NCBI GenBank assembly: GCA_009746045.1 | Contig: RPFO01000079.1 | Coordinates: forward strand, 4,868,468 to 4,932,467 | Length of the DNA stretch: 64,000 nt | Reading direction: 5' to 3' | Origin: Mesostigma viride | Taxonomy: Eukaryota > Streptophyta > Mesostigmatophyceae > Mesostigmatales > Mesostigmataceae | Part shown: positions 54,900 through 64,000 of the stretch, piece after piece | How the letters are laid out: each line of letters starts with the position of its first letter | How positions within the stretch are numbered: position 1 is the stretch's first letter | The notes under the pieces: model-generated | Databases searched by the model: none | Seen by the model: the letters and a program-made list of their open reading frames with translations, nothing else | Told to the model about the DNA's origin: nothing | Position numbers and translations under genes: made by a program

Positions 54900-56087
54900 T
54901 CAATGATCAGCAGCCTTGCCCTTGCCCTTATCCTGGGATGGACCAGCCTTGTCCTTGCTGCCACCCTGAGCTGGCTTGCTCTGACCTTCCTGCCTCAGGT
55001 ACGAGGGACACTCATTCCTGAAGTGACCCTTCCCCTGGCAGAAATAACATTCCACCTGACTGATGTCCCGTGAGGTCCCACTGCTGGGCCCAGCCTTGGG
55101 AGGACCACCCACCCTCTTGAAGTCAAACTGGGACTGTGGATGTCCCGACTTCGGCGGGGTCCCCCGTCCAGCCCTTCTGTCACGCCCCCTCCTGGACCTT
55201 CCTCGACCCCTTGAAGAGGTCTCAGGCCCTCTCGAGGGCGCTGGGCCCCCGTGGCCCGATCCCCTCATGGACTTAACCGTGGGTTCAGTGGCCTCCTCAT
55301 CACCCTGACGAGGGCGCTTACCACCCACGTACTTGCCGCTGAAACACTCATACAACTGGTCCGTCATGGCTGCCCAGCCATGGACCTGTCGCATGTGGAT
55401 GGTCACATTATCCATGGTGACCGGATCCAGCTGCAGCGACTTGAGAAAGTCGCCCATGGCCATCCGATCTGCGACGAAGAAGCCCTTGGCCATGGCGTCC
55501 TCCCTCAGCTTGACGAAGTCTTCAAAGGCGTGGACCACTAGCTGCCCCTTGATGGGCTTGTAGTCCAGGTATTCTTGCTTCAGGTGGGACCCATCTATGG
55601 TCCTCTTGTCACTCAGGAACACCCTGAGTCGCGTCATAAACGCCGCCCAGGTGTCCCCCGCCGCGTGTCGCTCCCGAACAAACTTGAACAGCCGCCTCGC
55701 CGACTGCCTTATGTAGGCACTAGACGCCAGGATGCGAAGCTTGTCACCGGTGTATATCTCCGTGTACAAGTTCATGTCCTCTAACATCCTCTCAGCATCC
55801 CGGGGCTGCCAATTGTCCTTGATGGACTGAAACTGGCCTAGCACCGCGTACCCCTCAGCCACGGTCGGTCGCTTAGGCGCCGCTTGATCTGCGGCTGGCG
55901 CGTTCTGACCGCCCTGCGATCCTTGGCTCTGATTATCTGGCACCTCAGCCTGGTCTCCCAGCGCCTGGCCGTCCCCGCGTCCATCGCGTCCACCGCGTCC
56001 ATCGCGTCCATCTCGTCCATCCAGCCCAGCGCCGCGCCGCGCAAAGCCCATAAAGCCCGCTTGTTGGTCAATAGCTCCATCATCCAT
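54900..56087 (-). CDS. gag: gag, nucleocapsid-bearing structural protein
   Basis: 395 codons from ATG at 56087. The N terminus has (G/R-D-G-R)n-type repeats (about residues 20-40). The middle (about 75-260) is a helical capsid-like region. Near residue 345 there is a C-x2-C-x4-H-x4-C zinc knuckle (C-Y-F-C-Q-G-K-G-H-F-R-N-E-C), preceded by R-G-R-G-R-S-R-R-G basic repeats. This is a classical Gag that packages element RNA. It ends A-A-D-H-UGA. The next codon, CUU, opens pol in the same frame, so pol is probably made by stop-codon readthrough, or the UGA is a mutation. Confidence 0.88.
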   Translation of the reverse strand: MDDGAIDQQAGFMGFARRGAGLDGRDGRDGRGGRDGRGDGQALGDQAEVPDNQSQGSQGGQNAPAADQAAPKRPTVAEGYAVLGQFQSIKDNWQPRDAERMLEDMNLYTEIYTGDKLRILASSAYIRQSARRLFKFVRERHAAGDTWAAFMTRLRVFLSDKRTIDGSHLKQEYLDYKPIKGQLVVHAFEDFVKLREDAMAKGFFVADRMAMGDFLKSLQLDPVTMDNVTIHMRQVHGWAAMTDQLYECFSGKYVGGKRPRQGDEEATEPTVKSMRGSGHGGPAPSRGPETSSRGRGRSRRGRDRRAGRGTPPKSGHPQSQFDFKRVGGPPKAGPSSGTSRDISQVECYFCQGKGHFRNECPSYLRQEGQSKPAQGGSKDKAGPSQDKGKGKAADH

Positions 56088-56189
56088 GATGGCCTCTGTT
56101 CAGATCTGCTACAGCCAGCCAAGTGGCCAAGCAGCAATTAAAGCAATATAAGCTACTGAACAAGAAAGGAAAGTGCCAAGTGTTACCAC

Positions 56190-56236
56190 TCAGGCAAGAC
56201 CACCACGGCTGGCCCCAGGCGCGTCCTGGTTCTCCT

Positions 56237-56267
<31 letters not shown>

Positions 56268-57008
56268 CACCACAATCAGCTCTGGCACCCTGCTACCCGC
56301 TGCGCCGTCGTCGACCCGCTGTCGGCCCGCGATGACTGAATCGTCACCGTTGGTATAGTAGACAGGTGACAACCCGTCGTTGGCACCCCGCGGATTGTAT
56401 CTTGGCACCTCGTGGTCGCCAAGTGCCTCGTCGCCTAGCCCAGCGACGCCCCTGCTCCCACCTCAAGGTCACTATCGTACCAAGAGGTGCAAACTCTTCC
56501 CAACGCGTCACACGAACGCGAAGGGGTTGGGGCAGTTCCTGAAAAGGAACCCTTGCTCGCTCCGGAAACCTGCCGACTCTTGCCGCGCGCTGTCCTCCGG
56601 TGATGGCTTCCGCTGTCGCCCCGACCTCTGCAAGCCGCCTGTATGCTCCGCTCCGCGTCGTTCACGCCTAACTGGTCCCGCTGCAACACCCTCGTCGCCG
56701 ATGACGCCTGCGAAAGTACGTGGTACCCGCACCCGCTGCTGTCGGTACAAACTCGTGTCGCACTGCGCCAGCTGCCTCCGCAACCTCGCCTCGCCTTGCG
56801 CCAACTCCGCACGCACTCGCTCAGCTACTGCTGTAATCACCGTCTGGATGCCGACCAAACCGTGAAGCTCCTGCTCGAGGTCGTCGATGCTCCGGTGCTC
56901 CGGAATGACGATGGTTTGTACGTGCCGCAGAATTCGCTCCCAATCTTCGACCTGGTCGTCGACGAATTGCACGAAGCTGCGATTAACAGGCGGACGATCT
57001 GCAAGCAA
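56190..57008 (-). CDS. Leader ORF(s) upstream of gag, unknown function
   Basis: Two minus-strand open frames lie between the 5' LTR and gag: 57008-56508 (166 codons, Arg/Glu-rich, coiled-coil-like, starting M-L-A-D-R-P-P-V-N) and 56408-56190 (72 codons with an S-D-S-D-S-D-S-D acidic run). They may be one protein split by a frameshift or an intron. The start of the second is a non-ATG codon in my reading. No domain recognised. Extra ORFs upstream of gag are uncommon in copia-like elements. Confidence 0.4.
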
Positions 57009-57202
57009 TAAAGATAGATCCGAACGACACGACGCAATTCAGGCGAAATCGAACCCCCAGCAGACTGCCGAAACCGGAAATCCTGCTGCCGTTGTTCTTC
57101 CTGCACCATTCACCACCGGACGAGCTCCTCGCGTCGTCAACGCTGCACACCGCAACCGGCAACGACCCTCCTGGCCGTTCCGCTGAGACTGGTTGTAATT
57201 TG

Positions 57203-57898
57203 AGTTAACGTTCTTAGCAAACGCAATGTGAAGGATATGGTTGCAATGCAGCAATGTGTGAATATGGTTGGAAACGGAGCTTTGTTAAAATTGGATAATG
57301 TTACAGCGCTCACACACTTGAGGCTTGTACACGCGCTTGCCAAGTCAAGGCACAACACGTGAGGCGGGCTCGCAAGAGATGCCCAATTGGCACTGGCCTA
57401 TTGTTTATATACTTGTGCACTGTGCTTGCTAGTCCTGAGCAGCCTAGAGGCCTGCTCAGTAATAACACCCCGGTACAGTATTCACTACCTGTACAGCGCC
57501 CAGTTCCTATACAGTAGGTCTGCCATACAGGCACAGTGACCACAGAGTACAGTCACCACAGTGATTATTGCATCTGCACCTAGAAGTCCAGGACTAAGCC
57601 TGCGGTACCAACAGACCACAGGTTAAGGTTCCTATTTCCTGCGTACGACGTATTAACCCAATACCGTCGTAGGTTCAGCACCTAATTCCTGTCAGCCCAG
57701 GAATTACTGTCGACCCCATATGTCGTCGGCAAATATTCACGTCCGACTTAGAAGAACAGCCGGCTCGCGCTCGCGCGCGACCGGGAAGTCGGAACGCCAT
57801 AACTTTCTTGATACTTGTCGGAATGAACTCGTTCCGGTGCCGCTGGAATCGCAGAGATATGCCGAATCAGGATCACGCCAATGCGCTTGGCGTTAACT
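57203..57898 (-). repeat. 5' LTR
   Basis: Partner of the 3' LTR. The similarity implies a fairly recent insertion, though recent enough only to predate Z. Confidence 0.93.
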
Positions 57899-57903
57899 GG
57901 TAC

Positions 57904-60718
57904 ATCAAAGGTTGCGCGTCCACGAAGGCAGACCTGATTGCATCGCGGCGTATCTCATCCGCTGACCATGCACTTCTCCCTGCGCCCACGGACGGGGCGT
58001 AAGCAGGTCCAGTCAGGGCGGGGCCGGGGGCGGCGGCGCGCAGGCCGGGGCCTGAAGACGTAGGCGCAAGGTTGCGGTGACCATGCGGTGATCCGATGCG
58101 ACACTGGGGGTGGTCAGCGTACGGGCATCGATGACGGAAGAGCGCCAGCACTTGCGCACAAGTATGTAGTCCAAGCATACACATTGCCGCCGAGGGAGCA
58201 TCGAGCCAGCCTCCCTGCGCATGGGGCCCACAAAGGTCAATAGTGCATCAGGCGGTTTAGCAAACAGCGTATTGGCAGCAGTCAAGTCCCCCTCAGTGAG
58301 CAGTTGCTCAAGTATAGGGGGGTGTTGGCATTGCTATCGGTTAGGCGCGGCGCATACATGCAGCCCCCGCGGCGGCACGGGCAGGGTCGCGTGGGCATCC
58401 ACCAAGATGGCAACGATGTATTGACGTGGGATCTGTTTCTCTATGTCGAGCAACTGGTTGAAGAACGCTGCGCGGTCCTCGGCCGGGTGCCCAGCATGTG
58501 GGGCATATCCGACAATTACCGATCGAGAGCATAATGGGGGTCCGTCCTTCAAGCTAGGGAGCTCGAGCGGAAAGTGCACTGAAGGATCCGATTCGAGCAA
58601 AGTTTGTGGTCCACGAGCTGGGCGGCAGCGGTGGGGGAGCACAGCAGGCCCACTCCTCCCTGACCCGGTGCATGCGCCGGGCCGCACAGCAGTTGCCATT
58701 GTAGTGCGAGGGCCGGTGACACGCTGAACGGGGCCCTCAATCAAAGGAGCGTCGGTGCTCTTGGACCCCAAGCACATCAATGCCATATTATAGGCGGCAG
58801 TAGTGGACAAGCTCGTTGGCCCGCGGGGGGGAATCTCCCCCGGGCAGGGTGCGGACATTGTAGGTAGCGATGCGCAGCGAGTGGTGCCGGCGTTGGCCCA
58901 GCAGGGGGCGCCGGGGACCCGCGGTGTCGGCAGGGGGTTGGGGGGAGGCTGCCAGGCGGGGACGTGTGTGCGGCGTGAGATAACATAGTACTTTTCAACG
59001 CGCATCTAGGGCACCCTCCAGGCGGGCGGCGCGACTTGCTCGCCTGGTCTTGGGGTCAAAGAATGCAGCATACCGTTGGGAGTGCCGGGTTGCGAAAGCC
59101 AGCAGGCGCTCCTTGTTGCGAAGTTGGCGATGAAGGTCGCGGCTTTGACTCCGTTGCGTGGTCCGTGAGATTGGACTCATCCAAGACACGCTCGGCCATC
59201 GAACGACGGGTGTGGGGGGTGGGTTCTAGCTAACCCCCCGGTAGCTGCTCGCGGTGTGAGGGGGCGGGGAGGGCCTACTCCCTACCCTCCCGCGCGTCTC
59301 CCCTCGGCGTGGTAACCTCCCGCGAGGTAACCTCCATGTCAGCCATGCGTTGTCCTTCCACCGCAGCCGCACCTTCTTCGTGCGGTCAGCGAGGGCCTTC
59401 TTCGCGTCCTCTTGTGCCAGCCGGTCCCTCAGTGCGGGCGCGAAGCTGCGCCGGGGTCAGATCGTCGTCGAGACTCCAACCCAAGCCTCGTGGTAGCTTG
59501 GTGCGGTGTTGGAGAATATAGTGCTTAATTGCCGATGGGGCGCGTAAGCACGAGCGCCACCGGCGCATCCGCGCGCGCCCCGCGGTATGTAGGCGGCGGA
59601 CGGTGTCAATTGTGACACTGCATGTCCTCTAGGCGGAAGTTGGTGATGAGTTCCTTCTCCACCTTGAGGCGGACGCTCAGCCCCGTCTCCCGGGGGAGGG
59701 CCGCCACATTACGAATAATTATGGTGCGGCCGCGCCGCTCTTGGTTGTCCCGGTCGGCGAAGGTCCTAGAGACCGCCTGAGCCGAGTGCTAGTGGCTATT
59801 TCTTGGATGGCTGTGCTGGCCATAGTCGCGTAGGACGGGGCCACCTTCGCGTACCTGCGCCTCCTCCGACGTTGTCCGCTAAATTGCGCCGGCCACCTGC
59901 GCCGCTAGGGTGCCGGCAACCGCCTCCGTCAGCGTGCCGGCGACCTAGTGGGCCGCCACCTTGCATGTCTGCCATATGCACTGACGTTGTCCTCGATCGC
60001 CGCAGCCAATTAAGTGGCCTGCGAGATCAGAATTTATCAGCTCCGTGGCAAGCTTCTGCGCCACCGTACCGGCAAGGGCTGCTGCTGCTGCAGATCCGGA
60101 TACTGGCAGCAGTTCCGAATTTCCCAGCAGCGTCGTCGTGGCAACGACGCGCAACTCACTTTTCTTGAGTGAGGTCAAGTCCTTGGGGTCGGTAACCGGG
60201 GTAATGGCGGTGAGCCCAGGCGGTGGCTGAGGCCAGAGTAGGGGCCGGCCTTGTTGCATAATCTCGGTGAGCAGAGCCACGAGGTCCAGCGTAGACAAGG
60301 TCAGAAGGGTTTGCACATTAGCTGTGCCGTTAGCAAATGCCGCAGCGTCGAAGGGTGCATTGCGGACTTCAGTAGCCGTCGTAACCGGCGGTGTGCATGC
60401 CCCGAGTCGGCAGGGGCTGCGACGAACAGGGCCCGGGCTGTGCCAGTGTGGCCATGCACGGGGGGATTTAGGCCCATGTTTCTTGGCGGCAGACTCCATA
60501 GCCTGAGAGTTGCCTGTGCCTTCTCCTATGGCTGGAGCCTGCGGGGCGTCGCCTGCACGGGCGGCAGCAGGCGGTAATTCCTTGCGCCCTGATTTCTTGG
60601 TAACCATCTTCAAGACCGAGCTCGGTCGATGTGGCATGGAATGGCGAGTCGATCGTGACAAATCCGACCTGATTCGGTGACCAAACGTGGTACTGTTATC
60701 GTCGTTTACGTCCGCCAT
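57904..60718 (-). pseudogene. LINE-D: degenerate ORF1 and APE endonuclease (split by the LTR element)
   Basis: ORF1 starts at ATG 60718 and is open to 59945 (257 codons, Ala-rich). An RRM-like strand R-T-I-I-I-R-N-V-A-A-L-P appears near 59700 in another frame. ORF2 pieces contain A-T-Y-N-V-R-T-L-type and V-L-G-V-Q-E-H-R blocks near 58870-58740, then V-G-Y-A-P-H-A-G (58480), V-D-A-H-A-T-L (58400), L-D-Y-I-L-V-R and S-D-H-R (58180-58080), all APE endonuclease signatures in several frames. Many frameshifts make it dead. The sequence continues at 40961-41343 beyond the LTR element. Confidence 0.75.
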
Positions 60719-61199
60719 AGCATGTCAATTTTGAACTCGCACGCAGGTGGAGGTTATTGCCCCTGAGGATAGCCGCGCTCCGGTCTGCCATTACAGTCCA
60801 TACAGGTCTTCCTAGAGATAGCCATGCATCATTACGGCTCTCGCGGCCGCCTTCGCGTCTTTCCTCTCAGACAACTATACTAGTCCTTCCACGGCGTTGG
60901 ATCGCCATGCGTCCAGGCCGGTGATGCATGTTTGTCTCACTTCATGACAGTACTAGAGTACAGCTCATGCAGATTAGGATTATATCCCCCTCTAGTGACT
61001 TTATGTTTGCCCAGGGCATGCATGATCGACGCAGACGATATTTGTAACTCAATCGTGTAATTATTTCCTAAAGAGATCTAGCATAGTACTGTCCGTGGCA
61101 TGCCCATGCATGCGCATGACACGCAAGCACTTGCAAACATGTGGCTTCGATCCCCACTGGGGGCCGGGGGGTCATTGTCCTCTATAACCTGAGCCTAGA
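60719..61199. other. LINE-D leader and unique sequence, no gene
   Basis: Possibly the 5' UTR of LINE-D followed by unique sequence. Nothing recognisable. Confidence 0.4.
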
Positions 61200-61470
61200 C
61201 TTGGCCTTGTCCATCATCTTTTTCCAAATCACGGAGAGGCCAAGGCCCCCCATTAATTAATTAATTAATTAATTAATTAATTAATTAATTAATTAATTAA
61301 TTAATTAATTAATTAATTAATTAATTAATTAATTAATTAATTATCAACATCACTCCGTTGGGAGTAGATCATAGCACATAGCCCTGAGAAGGGGCATATG
61401 GCTTTTAATACATTCTAGGCTACTTCATGCAGGCCCCCCATGTCCTCGACTAGCTTGCTAATTTGATGTG
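61200..61470 (-). mobile_element. LINE-E fragment interrupted by a half-LINE tail with long (TTAA)n
   Basis: 61200-61250 and 61432-61460 match the end of LINE-E ORF2 (30970-31050) on the minus strand. Between them a half-LINE tail with hairpin CTCC-GTTG-GGAG and about 23 TTAA units (61252-61343) is flanked by AGGCCCCCCA duplicates. Confidence 0.85.
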
Positions 61471-61615
61471 GGCCTAGCTTGCCGGGCGTCTAGCCTTACT
61501 GGGCCCGTCCGCCCACGTGAGGATCCAACAATGGAGTATAAGGAATCAATCAAAAGGTAAGTTGTGGGCATGAGTCCTGGCCGGGTATGCCCCTAAAATC
61601 CCTCAGGCTCCGGGC
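61471..61615. other. Unique spacer
   Basis: No gene or repeat seen. Confidence 0.4.
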
Positions 61616-61626
61616 CGAGGCCTTTA

Positions 61627-63581
61627 TTAATTAATTAATTAATTAGTAGAAACATAACTCCGTTGGGAGTACATGTAGCACATATCCCTGAGAAGGGGCA
61701 TATGGCTTTTAATACATTCTGGGCTACTTCCTGCAAGGGTGGGAATGTAAGCTACCCTTGCTCTAGGTGCACCAGGGCACCTGCACCCTCATGATCTTCA
61801 CACTATGCCCAGCTAAGGGGGAGTATGTCATGTGGGGGAAGATCATCATGGCTATACAAGAGCTAGGGCATGGCTTCTCGACAGAGAGCTGCCATCTCTC
61901 TGCGTGGCATAGCATGGCTAAATTCTTAATGCGACATCCATGGGGTCCCATTATAGGCAGGGCGTGGCGAAACTCTGAAGGCATCATCCGACGGGGGCCA
62001 TTATGGGCGCACATGCGCGTGGGCCACATGCTAGGCTAAGCCTGACTAATCTACACTACTGGTATATATTCCCTAGTCTGAGGTGGCAGGCGGGGGCCTG
62101 CCAGGGCTTGTGGTCAACGTGGATGACCGCCCCCCTCCAGTATACCGGCTTTCCCCTTGCGCTCTGCCGGAGCTGAAGGTAGGTCGGCCATAGCTCGCGT
62201 CGCCGCTGTTCACTGGGCCAGGGTCAAGTCGTTGTCCAGCGTGAAGCGAGTCTCCGAGAGCTTCTTGCGGCATTTAAGGAACGACAGCTTGTCCGCCATG
62301 TACTTAAAGGTGAGGAGCACGGGTGCCGGGCCAGCCTTCCCCCGCGCCCGGGGGAGGCGGACAGCCGACATGTCCAGCTCACCAGTGAGTAGCATGGGGG
62401 CAAAAATGTCGCGCTTAAATGCCTCAAGAAGGCTCGTGGAGGTCTCACCTGCCGGCTGGTCGAAGTGCTTGGCGATGACATTGTGGCTGCGCCGGGCGAT
62501 GTCCGCTTCCTCGCGAAGGTCGAGGGCTTGTTGCTTGAGTTGTGCCGAGATGGTGGAGGTGGTGCAGGTGGTGTGCTGCTTAAGCAAGTCCGCCCAGGTG
62601 GAGGGAGCATCGCCGGCCGGGCCAGCAGGCCTGCGCCGGCTGGGCGGCGATGTCCTTCACCGCCTGGGCGGTGAGGCCGGCGGTGTCATGCAAGCTCTCA
62701 AGGGCGGTGGCGGTGGCTTGAAGGCGTTTGTCGAGGTCGAGGAGCTGCCCTTGGATGTCGGCAGTGGAGGCGGAAATGGCAGTGGAGGTGGAGGCGGCGG
62801 CGGTGGAAATGTGAGGAAGTTCAGCAGTCAGCGTGCCACCGATTGCTGCTACGTCGGCAGCAAGGGGGGTCACGTGCTGCTGAAAGGCTTCCGTGAGGAT
62901 GGAACGGAATGCGGGGGCGGAGATGGATGGAGCCCAGATCTCGCCGTCAGACTTCTGGAGAAGAGAGTTGAGGACGGCGTGCTGGAGTTGGGGGCGGGGA
63001 CACCCGAACATCTGGCTGATGTTGTGCCAGCGTCGGCCGTCGGTGACGAGGAGGCGTCCAGTGGCGTGGAGATGGAGGCACACTGGCACAGGTCGTAAAG
63101 CGAGGCGTAGTCCCCGAAGAAGATGTGATGCATAGCATCACTCGGAGAAATGGTGGTCCAGTCGTAATCATCGACCTGGAAAGGTTGGGGCCGAAAGCGC
63201 GGTTCCGAGAAGCGTAATTCCGACCAGCGTGGCCCTCCAGTTTTGTCGGCGGGGCGGGCGCGTTTAGGGTCAGGCGATGCCGATGGCAAGGCATTGAGGC
63301 CGGGAGGTTGCTGGGCGACCACTGGTCAGTGCACGACTAGTGTCACCGCTGCCTGCCGGATCTGGCGAAGCGGCAGCCTCAGCTGCCGCATTGTCAAAGG
63401 CGAGCGCATCCGCCAAACTGCGTTGCGTCGACGGGCGTTTGCTCGTCATATATTGCGTTGTAGATTCGGAAAATTATATCAGCATGTGCGTCTTAGAAAG
63501 AGGAAGCGATAGTGATATTCACGACTAAATTCGGTGCTCAAACGTGAAAGTTATGAGCTCCGCTGTCAGCCATGGCTACCT
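61627..63581 (-). mobile_element. Half-LINE C: ORF1-only non-LTR retroelement with perfect target duplication
   Basis: 1955 bp, minus strand. The 11 bp duplication CGAGGCCTTTA lies at 61616-61626 and 63582-63592. The 5' leader, ORF1 and 3' UTR are collinear with B (6086-8068). The 3' end has the hairpin CTCC-CAAC-GGAG and a TTAA tail. Bounded target duplications show the ORF1-only structure was inserted as one unit. Confidence 0.92.
62157..63450 (-). pseudogene. Half-LINE C ORF1, frameshifted
   Basis: ATG near 63449 (M-T-S-K-R-P-S-T-Q-R-S-L, compare M-S-K-R-L-S-T-Q-R-S-L in B). The frame is broken near 63300, near 63080 and near 62590, with an in-frame stop after L-T-L-A-Q near 62210. Conserved blocks L-P-R-A-R-G-K-A-G-P-A-P and T-L-D-N-D-L-T-L-A-Q match the B protein. 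Dead copy. Confidence 0.85.
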
Positions 63582-63592
63582 CGAGGCCTTTA

Positions 63593-64000
63593 TACTCTCC
63601 CCAATCGGCTAGCTCCTCGAAATGAGTTCCCAGTTAGCCTATCGATCTGTGGCCACTGGACCATGCACGGGGCAGCTTTACGACATCCGCTATAGGCATT
63701 TGCTGTGTCGAAGCTTAACTGCATTAGTTGCTAGACTCTCCCGGTGAGCATGAGCCGGTGGCCTGCCTTTCCAAGGTAACAAGAGAATGGGGGGCGGAGG
63801 TCCCGTGCACCCTTCTTGCTGTGCATCAAACAGGGATGAAAGGTACCTACTCAAAAGTCGGTACCCCGTGACTGTCCCAACGGAGGGGTGAATGAATGAA
63901 CGAATGAGTAAACGAGTAAATAAGTAAATGAATGAATGAATGAATGAATGAATGGATGGATGGATGGATGGATGGATGGATGGATGGATGGATGGATGGA
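63593..64000. repeat. Unique sequence, then retroelement-like tail running into GAAT/GGAT satellite
   Basis: 63593-63870 has no gene. At 63880-63892 a TCCCAACGGAGG hairpin-like sequence precedes GAAT/GTAA tetramers that become pure GAAT and then pure GGAT at 63950, to the window end. Confidence 0.75.

Larger units (their letters stand above)
41349..57898 (-). mobile_element. LTR retrotransposon (copia-like INT-before-RT), 16.55 kb including nested Z
   Basis: 5 bp duplication GGTAC at 41344-41348 and 57899-57903. LTRs of 700 and 696 bp share 8 bp inverted ends AGTTAACG...CGTTAACT. The transcript direction is minus. A purine tract (AAGAAAAGAAAGGA) lies next to the 3' LTR at 42051-42064, and a primer-binding region follows the 5' LTR at about 57180-57202. 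Internal order is leader ORF, gag, UGA, pol. The RNase H part of pol is interrupted by Z (43167-51616), leaving about 8.1 kb of retrotransposon proper. Confidence 0.92.

Noticed and set aside
1-64000. Dinoflagellate-type spliced leader or other lineage-defining RNA
   Set aside because: None was found by eye, so the organism is left undetermined.

Overview
This window is nuclear DNA of a eukaryote and consists almost entirely of mobile elements nested inside one another. The evidence is GT-AG introns with a TGCTAAC-type branch site, APE-type and REL-type LINEs, an LTR retrotransposon, cut-and-paste transposons, satellites and no prokaryote-style operons. A protist, most likely an alga, fits best, but no host housekeeping gene or RNA gene fixes the lineage.

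Positions 1-40774 are DNA transposons inserted in one another. Two copies of a ~1.73 kb TTAA-flanked element family (X) sit head to head at 12682. The left one (X') is cut by E1, a large element with kilobase-scale terminal inverted repeats (TIRs) whose left end lies outside the window (1-12291). The right one (X-outer) is cut by E2, a 22.5 kb member of the same family (12772-35299), with the 10 bp target duplication TCGTAGAAAA. X-outer is also cut by a second X copy (X-inner, 36353-40161) at an internal TTAA, and X-inner is cut by another TTAA element (Y, 37446-39523). E1 and E2 carry tetra- and octanucleotide satellites inside their TIRs. Their cores are homologous, so each shows the empty site for insertions in the other.

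Inside E2 lies W (16815-28054; 3 bp duplication ATG). It carries ~173 bp satellite arrays in inverted orientation at its two sides. Between them are two divergent cellular-type genes, a Tudor-like gene (minus) and a PHD-like, glutamine-rich, intron-containing gene (plus), separated by six 109 bp repeats. W also holds a R2/R4-like retroelement. E2 outside W contains a 3 kb truncated APE LINE.

Positions 40775-60718 hold a degenerate LINE (minus) split by a 16.55 kb LTR retrotransposon (LTRs 41349-42048 and 57203-57898, duplication GGTAC). Its gag and pol are in one frame separated by a single UGA, and domains run INT, retropepsin-like, RT, RNase H. The RNase H is interrupted by Z (43167-51616; 3 bp duplication ACT), a DNA transposon that, like W, carries a ~173 bp satellite and a Tudor-like gene, plus a 306 bp-arm palindrome and long G-rich minisatellites.

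Positions 60719-64000 hold LINE debris and a 1955 bp ORF1-only retroelement (C, 61627-63581, perfect 11 bp duplication). It matches a second ORF1-only copy (B, 6043-8068) with an intact 472-codon ORF. These define a 'half-LINE' family. Its 3' end, like those of the other LINE families here, has a CTCC-CAAC-GGAG hairpin before a TTAAT/TTAA/TTCAA tail. The most interesting candidates are the W/Z class of cargo-carrying transposons, the satellite-bearing long-TIR E family, the ORF1-only retroelements and the unusual gag-pol layout.
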